A DNA stretch of 39,687 bases from Trichococcus palustris. Lineage in GTDB: Bacteria; Bacillota; Bacilli; Lactobacillales; Aerococcaceae. The position numbers were made by a program, and so were the translations under genes. Under the pieces are notes generated by a model. That model ran no database searches, was not told where the DNA came from, and worked only from the letters and a program-made list of their open reading frames with translations. The stretch spans positions 1-39,687 of the forward strand of contig NZ_FOTD01000021.1 in the NCBI RefSeq assembly GCF_900114465.1, written 5' to 3'. Positions 34,715 to 39,687 of this stretch are shown piece after piece. The number at the start of each line of letters is the position of its first letter. The stretch's first letter is position 1.

Positions 34715-36598
34715 CTAATTCATAACCGGTGCAATCGGTTCTTCGTCTTCGAATTGGCTGTTGTAAAGGTCGGCGTAGAAGCCGCCTTTTGCCAATAGTT
34801 CTTCGTGGGTCCCTTGTTCGATGATGTCGCCCTCGTTCATGCACAAAATCAAATCGGCATTCTTGATGGTCGACAGGCGATGCGCGATGATGAAGCTCGT
34901 TCTGCCATGCATCAGCGTGTCCATCGCTTTCTGGATCAGCACTTCGGTCCTCGTGTCGACGGAACTGGTTGCTTCATCCAGAATCATGATCTGCGGATCC
35001 GCCAAGATGGCACGGGCGATCGTCAATAGTTGCTTCTCGCCTTGCGATACGTTGTTGGCTTCTTCGTTCAGTACCATGTTGTAGCCATCCGGCAAGGTCC
35101 GCACGAAGTGGTCCACTTGGGCTGCTTTTGCGGCCGCAATGACTTCTTCATCCGTCGCATCCAACTTACCGTAGCGGATATTCTCCATGATGCTTGCGTT
35201 GTATAACCAGGTATCTTGGAGAACCATCCCGAATTCCGTACGCAAATCGCTGCGCGTGAAATCGGTCAGGCTATGGTTGTCGATGTAGATGGTGCCGCCG
35301 GTCAGATCATGGAAACGCATCAGCAATTTCACCATCGTCGTCTTCCCTGCTCCGGTAGGTCCGACAAGGGCCACTTTTTGCCCTTCCTTCACATCTGCCG
35401 AGAAGTCTTTGATGACCAGATGACTTGGATCATAACCGAATTTGACGTGTTCGAAGCGGACATTCCCTTTGACGTTCGCCGTCGCCATTTCGGCTTTCGC
35501 TTCGTAGACAACTTCTTCCTCTTCTTCCAGGAATTCAAAGATCCGTTCGGAGGAAGCAACCATCCGTTGCAGTTGGCTGCTCACTTGAGCGACCTGAGTC
35601 AGCGGTTGGGTAAAATTACGTACATATTGCAGGAAGGCCTGAATATCCCCAATCGTCATTTTTCCATTTGCCGCCATCGCGCCACCCATGATACAGACGA
35701 CGACGTAACCCAGGTTCCCGATCAAGCTCAGCAAGGGCATCATCAAACCGGAAAGGAATTCCGATTTGAAACCAGCTTCGATCAATTGGTCATTCTCATG
35801 ATCGAAATCGGCTACGGATTTTTTCTCGCCGTTGAAGGCTTTCATGACGACATGCCCGCCGTACATCTCTTCGACATGCCCATTGACCGCACCCAAATAC
35901 TTTTGTTGGTTCGCAAAATGTTTTTGGGATTTCGACATGATCAGCGCCAAGAGCATCATGGACAGAATCAGGACAGCCAAAATAACAAGCGTCAATGACC
36001 AGCTGATCGTCAGCATCATGATGAAGACACCCGTCAAAGTCGTGATGGAGGTGATGATCTGCGTCATGCTTTGGTTCAAACTGGTATTCAGGGTATCCAC
36101 ATCGTTGGTGATGCGGGAAAGCACATCCCCTTGGCTATTTTTATGGAAATAGGCTAAGGGAAGCTTGTTTATTTTTTCCATGATATCTTTCCGCAAAGTG
36201 TAGGATACCCTGGAAGAAACGCCCGCCATCAAGAATCCTTGCAGATAGGAAAACGCGGCGCTGAACAGGTACAAGCCCAGCAAGCCCAACAGGATTTTGC
36301 CGATGTAATCGAAGTCGATGCCGCCTGTTCCACCCGTAAATTTCAGCATAACCCCGCTGACCAGTTTATCGATGGCCAAAGCCATGATTTTAGGCCCTAC
36401 GATGCCGAAAAGGGAAGATGCAATGGCCAAAACCATGACAACCGCAATCGACCATTTGAAGGGTGAAAGATAGGCAGCCAATTTTTTGAAGCCGCCTTTG
36501 AAGTCTTTGGCTTTCACCACTGGCGCGCTCATTCCGGCCATCGGTCCGTGTCCGCCACCGGGACCTCTCTGTGGTTTCTGTTGTTTCATTTCGCTCAT
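34715..36598 (-). CDS. ABC exporter half-transporter, catalytic-site half
   Basis: A 627-residue fused permease-ATPase of the multidrug (MsbA/LmrCD-EfrCD) type: a Gly/Gln-rich N-terminus, six helices (about 45-340), then the ATPase. Walker A is GPTGAGKTT and Walker B is IMILDEATSSVD with the catalytic Glu, but its signature is the deviant V-S-Q-G-E. Its ATG overlaps the stop of the upstream half by four bases (36595-36598), so the two are coupled and should form a heterodimer. Pairing this half's Walker motifs with the partner's normal signature gives one competent ATP site. Substrates are probably drugs or lipids; this is inference. Confidence 0.92.
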   Translation of the reverse strand: MSEMKQQKPQRGPGGGHGPMAGMSAPVVKAKDFKGGFKKLAAYLSPFKWSIAVVMVLAIASSLFGIVGPKIMALAIDKLVSGVMLKFTGGTGGIDFDYIGKILLGLLGLYLFSAAFSYLQGFLMAGVSSRVSYTLRKDIMEKINKLPLAYFHKNSQGDVLSRITNDVDTLNTSLNQSMTQIITSITTLTGVFIMMLTISWSLTLVILAVLILSMMLLALIMSKSQKHFANQQKYLGAVNGHVEEMYGGHVVMKAFNGEKKSVADFDHENDQLIEAGFKSEFLSGLMMPLLSLIGNLGYVVVCIMGGAMAANGKMTIGDIQAFLQYVRNFTQPLTQVAQVSSQLQRMVASSERIFEFLEEEEEVVYEAKAEMATANVKGNVRFEHVKFGYDPSHLVIKDFSADVKEGQKVALVGPTGAGKTTMVKLLMRFHDLTGGTIYIDNHSLTDFTRSDLRTEFGMVLQDTWLYNASIMENIRYGKLDATDEEVIAAAKAAQVDHFVRTLPDGYNMVLNEEANNVSQGEKQLLTIARAILADPQIMILDEATSSVDTRTEVLIQKAMDTLMHGRTSFIIAHRLSTIKNADLILCMNEGDIIEQGTHEELLAKGGFYADLYNSQFEDEEPIAPVMN

Positions 36599-38826
36599 GC
36601 TAATTCCTCCTCTGAAAGCTGAGATTTAGCAATTTCTTGATAAGTCTCACAGTTTTTCATTAATTCATCGTGAGTCCCTATCCCGACAATTTTACCGTAA
36701 TCGAGTACGATGATCTGTTCGGCTTCCATGATGGTGCTCACCCGTTGTGCAACGATCAATACCGTGGCATTATCGGTGTAGTCATCCAATGCGGCACGCA
36801 ATGCCGCATCCGTTTTGAAGTCCAAGGCCGAGAAGCTGTCGTCAAAGATGTAGATGGGCGCTTTTTTCACCAAGGCGCGGGCAATGGCCAACCGTTGCTT
36901 TTGACCTCCGCTGACATTCCCGCCGCCTTGAGCGATCGCTGTTTCGATTCCGTCTTCTGATTCGGCGACAAAATCTTTGGCTTGCGCCACCTCAATGGCT
37001 TTCATGACTTCATCCATGGAAGCACCCTCTCTACCGTAAAGAACATTGGACGCGATGTCGCCCGAGAAGAGCATCCCTTTTTGAGGCACGTAGCCGATAT
37101 TCCTCCGCAAGTCCTCTTGCGTGAGGTTCCGGATGTCAACGCCATCGATTTCAATGGTGCCATCCGTCACATCATAGAAACGAGGAATCAGGTTGATCAG
37201 CGTCGATTTCCCTGACCCTGTGGATCCGATGATGGCAGTCGTTTCACCCGGTTTTGCAGTGAAAGAGATGTCTGTCAAAACGTTGTCGCTTGCCTTAGGA
37301 TAATGGTAGGAAACGTTTTTGAATGCAATCACCCCTTGGCTCTTGCCGATTTTTTGGGGATTTTTTGGATCGGTGATGCTCAAATCCGTGTTCAGCACTT
37401 CGCTGATCCGCACTGCGGAAACCGAAGCCCTTGGCAGGAAGATGAACATCATCGAAATCATCAGGAAGGCCATGATGATCTGCATTACATATTGGATATA
37501 GGCCATCATGTCTCCGATCTGCAGTGTGGAGTCCGCGACTTGTTTGCTGCCGAACCAGATGATCAAAATGGAAACACCGTTCATGATGATGGTCATCGCC
37601 GGCATCATGAGGGACATCAGGCGTTGCACAAAACGGTTCGTGTAGGTATATTCTTCATTCACGCCATTGAAACGGTTCTCTTCGAATCCTTCATTTCCGA
37701 AGGCGCGAATGACCAGCATACCGGAAAGATTTTCTCGGCTGACCAGATTCAATTTATCCGTCAAGGTTTGCAATATCTTGAATTTCGGCATCGCAATCGA
37801 GAAGATAGTCGTCATGACACCGACAAGGGCGACCACGGCAACGACAATCGTCCAAGCCAACGAGACGCTCTTGTCTACCGCCATCACCAATCCGCCGATA
37901 GCCAATATCGGTGCGTAGCACAGCATCCGGATACCGATCGTGATCAGTTGCTGGATTTGTTGCACATCGTTGGTTGTACGGGTGATAAGGGAGGCTGTCG
38001 AAAAATTGTCGAATTCGCTGTTCGAAAAGCTTTCGACCTTCGCAAAGACATCACGCCTCATTTTACCGGAAACCCGGGCAGCGATCCGTGATGAGAAGAA
38101 TGCGACAGCAACGGATGCGACCGATACTGCCAGAGCGATGGCCAGCATCTGTGCGCCTTTCATCAGGATGTACCCATTCTGCACCCCCTTCAAGTCCGTC
38201 CCCAATTCTTTATAGAAGAGCTTGGTGAACGTAATGCCGATTTGGCTGTACAGCATCGGTTCTGCTTTGTCCGCACGAGCGATGAAATCCGCGAAGCCTT
38301 CCGCCGGCATCAGCTGCAGTTGCGGCAAGAGTGCATAGATCTGGGTCATATCCACATTGTCAAAGCCCTTTGTGGCATCGACTGCGTTTGCGCCAGTACC
38401 TTGCTGCGCACGCATCGCTTTCATGAATTCGACGAAGCTGTAGCTTGCTTTACCATAGATGGTTTCGAGTCTCGCAAGCTCAGCCGCAGTTACGTCCTTC
38501 AAAACATACAGATTCTCATTTTTTATTTCCGGATAGTCCTTGCTGTAATCTTTTGCAGCGGCCGAACCGGATTCGACCAGTGTGTAGTCCCCCTGGAACG
38601 TTTCTTTATCCTGTTCCTTCATGAACATCGTCATCAGCGTGTAGCCATCTTTGCTGATGGCTTTCGGCGTCGCCTGCTCGATTCCGCCGTTTTGGATACC
38701 CGTATTGACGATTTCACTCATCAAATTCGGCAAACTCAATTCCCCTGTCGCCTGCCCAAACAGAATCAACAGGCTGAGTAGAATGGTTGCCGTAAAAGGT
38801 TTTAGGTATTTAAAAATTAATTTCAT
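36595..38826 (-). CDS. ABC exporter half-transporter with large inserted extracytoplasmic segment and degenerate ATP site
   Basis: A 743-residue permease-ATPase, over 100 residues longer than its partner. The extra sequence is a hydrophilic block between helix 1 (about 10-30) and helix 2 (about 235), roughly 180 residues, which must lie outside the membrane. The ATPase has Walker A GSTGSGKST and a normal signature V-S-G-G-Q, but Walker B ends I-Y-I-F-D-D-S, with Asp in place of the catalytic Glu. This is typical of the degenerate half in heterodimeric exporters. It is first after marR in the operon, with its own weak promoter and a copy of the probable MarR site upstream. Confidence 0.92.
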   Translation of the reverse strand: MKLIFKYLKPFTATILLSLLILFGQATGELSLPNLMSEIVNTGIQNGGIEQATPKAISKDGYTLMTMFMKEQDKETFQGDYTLVESGSAAAKDYSKDYPEIKNENLYVLKDVTAAELARLETIYGKASYSFVEFMKAMRAQQGTGANAVDATKGFDNVDMTQIYALLPQLQLMPAEGFADFIARADKAEPMLYSQIGITFTKLFYKELGTDLKGVQNGYILMKGAQMLAIALAVSVASVAVAFFSSRIAARVSGKMRRDVFAKVESFSNSEFDNFSTASLITRTTNDVQQIQQLITIGIRMLCYAPILAIGGLVMAVDKSVSLAWTIVVAVVALVGVMTTIFSIAMPKFKILQTLTDKLNLVSRENLSGMLVIRAFGNEGFEENRFNGVNEEYTYTNRFVQRLMSLMMPAMTIIMNGVSILIIWFGSKQVADSTLQIGDMMAYIQYVMQIIMAFLMISMMFIFLPRASVSAVRISEVLNTDLSITDPKNPQKIGKSQGVIAFKNVSYHYPKASDNVLTDISFTAKPGETTAIIGSTGSGKSTLINLIPRFYDVTDGTIEIDGVDIRNLTQEDLRRNIGYVPQKGMLFSGDIASNVLYGREGASMDEVMKAIEVAQAKDFVAESEDGIETAIAQGGGNVSGGQKQRLAIARALVKKAPIYIFDDSFSALDFKTDAALRAALDDYTDNATVLIVAQRVSTIMEAEQIIVLDYGKIVGIGTHDELMKNCETYQEIAKSQLSEEELA

Positions 38827-38842
38827 CGGTTTTACCTTTTCT

Positions 38843-38871
38843 TTCCTAGAATTTTTAAATCATTTTGACAA
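38843..38871 (-). promoter_or_regulatory. Possible internal promoter of the ABC exporter genes
   Basis: TTGTCA (38866-38871), a 17-bp spacer and a weak TAGGAA (38843-38848) on the minus strand. The operator-like site 38871-38889 lies just upstream of its -35 box. Confidence 0.4.
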
Positions 38872-38889
38872 ATAGATGGCCCGCTATGT
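38871..38889. promoter_or_regulatory. Candidate MarR operator, copy 2 (before the ABC genes)
   Basis: On the minus strand ACATAGCGGGCCATCTATT, matching 16 of 19 bases of the site at 39354-39372 in inverted orientation. Confidence 0.65.
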
Positions 38890-38904
38890 TTCTGCCGATA
38901 CCTG

Positions 38905-39333
38905 TCATCCCTCCAGATTGTGCAGCATCCTCTTGAAACAGCCTTCGAGTATGCCCAACTCTTCCTCGGAAATGCCCTGTAATAGATGCTCGTTGGCCTC
39001 ATGCATAGCCTTTTTCATCTCTTCATTGGCCTTGTAGCTCTTTTCTGTCATCGTAATTTTTTTTGAACGGGCATCCTTGCTGCTGACGCTGCGTTCAATG
39101 AAACCTTTTGTTTCCAATCGTTTGATGATGCCTGTTACAGTCGGATTGGACAGATTGAACCGCTCCTCGATATCCTTCTGGATCACTTCACGATTTTCAT
39201 TATTCTTCAAGTAAAATAAGATGTGGATTTGCGATGTCGTCAAATCCAGCTGCTCTACCGAGCGATTCAGTTGTTCCTTGAATTGATTATGGATCATGGT
39301 GATATACATCCCCATAGTTGCGTGCGATAGCAT
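38905..39333 (-). CDS. MarR-family transcriptional regulator
   Basis: A 142-residue winged-helix regulator. The recognition region reads TTSQIHILFYLKNNENREVIQKDIEERFNLSNPTVTGIIKRLETKGFIERS and the wing ends in S-S-K-D-A-R-S-K-K-I, the MarR DxR signature. N- and C-terminal helices form the dimer interface. The ATG at 39333 is placed by GGAGG six bases upstream; an earlier ATG (39357) lies inside the operator. It leads the operon with the two ABC genes (79 bp to the next), so it should repress them and itself until a ligand binds. Confidence 0.9.
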   Translation of the reverse strand: MLSHATMGMYITMIHNQFKEQLNRSVEQLDLTTSQIHILFYLKNNENREVIQKDIEERFNLSNPTVTGIIKRLETKGFIERSVSSKDARSKKITMTEKSYKANEEMKKAMHEANEHLLQGISEEELGILEGCFKRMLHNLEG

Positions 39334-39353
39334 TTGTTCCCTCCTCCCGATAT

Positions 39354-39372
39354 ACATAGCACGCTATCTATT
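39354..39372. promoter_or_regulatory. Candidate MarR operator, copy 1 (marR promoter)
   Basis: ACATAGCACGCTATCTATT on the plus strand, centred on the inverted repeat ATAGC-AC-GCTAT (39356-39367). It lies between the marR -10 box and its ribosome site. Confidence 0.7.
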
Positions 39373-39373
39373 A

Positions 39374-39401
39374 TCTCATTATCTTTATGAAAGTCAATTG
39401 G
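39374..39401 (-). promoter_or_regulatory. Promoter of the marR-ABC operon
   Basis: TTGACT, a 16-bp spacer and GATAAT on the minus strand. The operator copy 1 lies immediately downstream, where a bound repressor would block transcription. Confidence 0.65.
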
Positions 39402-39542
39402 TAACGCTAGTTTTGGCAAGAAAAGCTGTCCAAGCCCGCCCTGCCTCGGTCAAGTGTATCATGCCTCTAAGCGATTGAAATCGCAAGAGTCATGACAATT
39501 TAGGAAATCTGGCCCTGCAACTTTCCCTACGGCCACCATACT

Positions 39543-39574
39543 GGGACTCTAAGGGATGAATCCCTTAGAGTCCC
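39543..39574. terminator. Perfect 15-bp hairpin, possible terminator
   Basis: GGGACTCTAAGGGAT and its exact complement, closing on a GA tip. There is no T-run, and the region 39410-39687 contains no gene I can support. It may end a gene located beyond the right edge or be an intergenic repeat. Confidence 0.5.
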
Positions 39575-39651
39575 ATGCAAATGAGCATACTGCGCAATTG
39601 CTGAGAGACTTCCAAAAATAAAGGAATCAACGTGACCGTACCGGTCAGTTA

Positions 39652-39678
39652 CTCAAACGTCACAGTGCGACGTTTGAG
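39652..39678. terminator. Hairpin at the right edge
   Basis: CTCAAACGTC (39652-39661) / GACGTTTGAG (39669-39678), a perfect 10-bp stem with a 7-nt loop. It may belong to a gene beyond the window. A near-palindrome TGACCGTACCGGTCA (39633-39647) precedes it. Confidence 0.45.
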
Positions 39679-39687
39679 GTGCTTCTT

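Noticed and set aside
34443-34718. Open frames of 91 aa (plus) and 68 aa (minus, 34493-34699) over the hairpin array
   Set aside because: They arise on both strands from the repeat, lack ribosome sites and show no family pattern.
37303-38091. 262-aa plus-strand frame
   Set aside because: Antisense shadow of the ABC exporter gene: no ribosome site and a composition typical of a reversed membrane gene.

Overview
This window reads as chromosomal sequence from a Gram-positive Bacillota, most likely order Lactobacillales and plausibly Carnobacteriaceae (Trichococcus-like). The genus is inference. Support comes from strong AGGAGG-type ribosome sites, TTGACA/TATAAT promoters, two tRNA-sensing T-box leaders, a glnQHMP-ordered amino-acid ABC operon and the LmrCD/EfrCD-like heterodimeric ABC exporter. 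I see no rRNA, tRNA, CRISPR array, complete insertion sequence or prophage. Gene density is high and most genes carry clear hairpin terminators.

1-7.3 kb: the left edge holds the middle of a glycerol-facilitator gene that has lost its 5' half, next to a dense patch of palindromic repeats. Then come an orphan arsD with a very cysteine-rich tail, a TRIC-type cation channel that appears to start at CTG, a translationally coupled pair (M20 amidohydrolase, then a DHA2-type MFS exporter), and a large AraC regulator fused to a degenerate GH39-like domain. 7.3-11.7 kb: a serine beta-lactamase-like hydrolase divergent from an MFS importer, a small membrane protein, and an aldo/keto reductase whose promoter has a MerR-type 19-bp spacer and dyad.

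11.8-16.2 kb is the most unusual block. A GH1 6-phospho-beta-glucosidase is divergent from a MerR regulator, which is followed by a DXS-like transketolase. A second, paralogous MerR gene faces the cluster. The divergent promoter region contains two near-identical 20-bp sites exactly 63 bp apart. The DXS-like protein keeps the thiamine-diphosphate machinery but lacks the two arginines expected for the glyceraldehyde-3-phosphate phosphate, so it may be a transketolase of unknown reaction.

16.4-24.8 kb: a glutamine-type ABC importer operon, a U32 pair resembling the tRNA U34 hydroxylation proteins TrhP1/TrhP2, the bifunctional NAD(P)H-hydrate repair enzyme, and a lone PduO-type cobalamin adenosyltransferase. 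25-34.3 kb: an AI-2E family permease, a lipoprotein, an NRDE/TANGO2 protein, phosphoglycerate mutase, a trpBA-only operon behind a Trp T-box and a candidate leader peptide, a family-6 (hypoxanthine) DNA glycosylase, metY behind a Met T-box, and a HesB-like small protein.

34.4-39.7 kb: an unexplained array of CTCCGG/CCGGAG hairpins at about 49-bp spacing, then a marR-led operon for a heterodimeric ABC exporter. One exporter half carries a large inserted extracytoplasmic segment and a degenerate ATPase site. Two matching 19-bp sites flank marR and probably bind its product. The right edge holds two further perfect hairpins.
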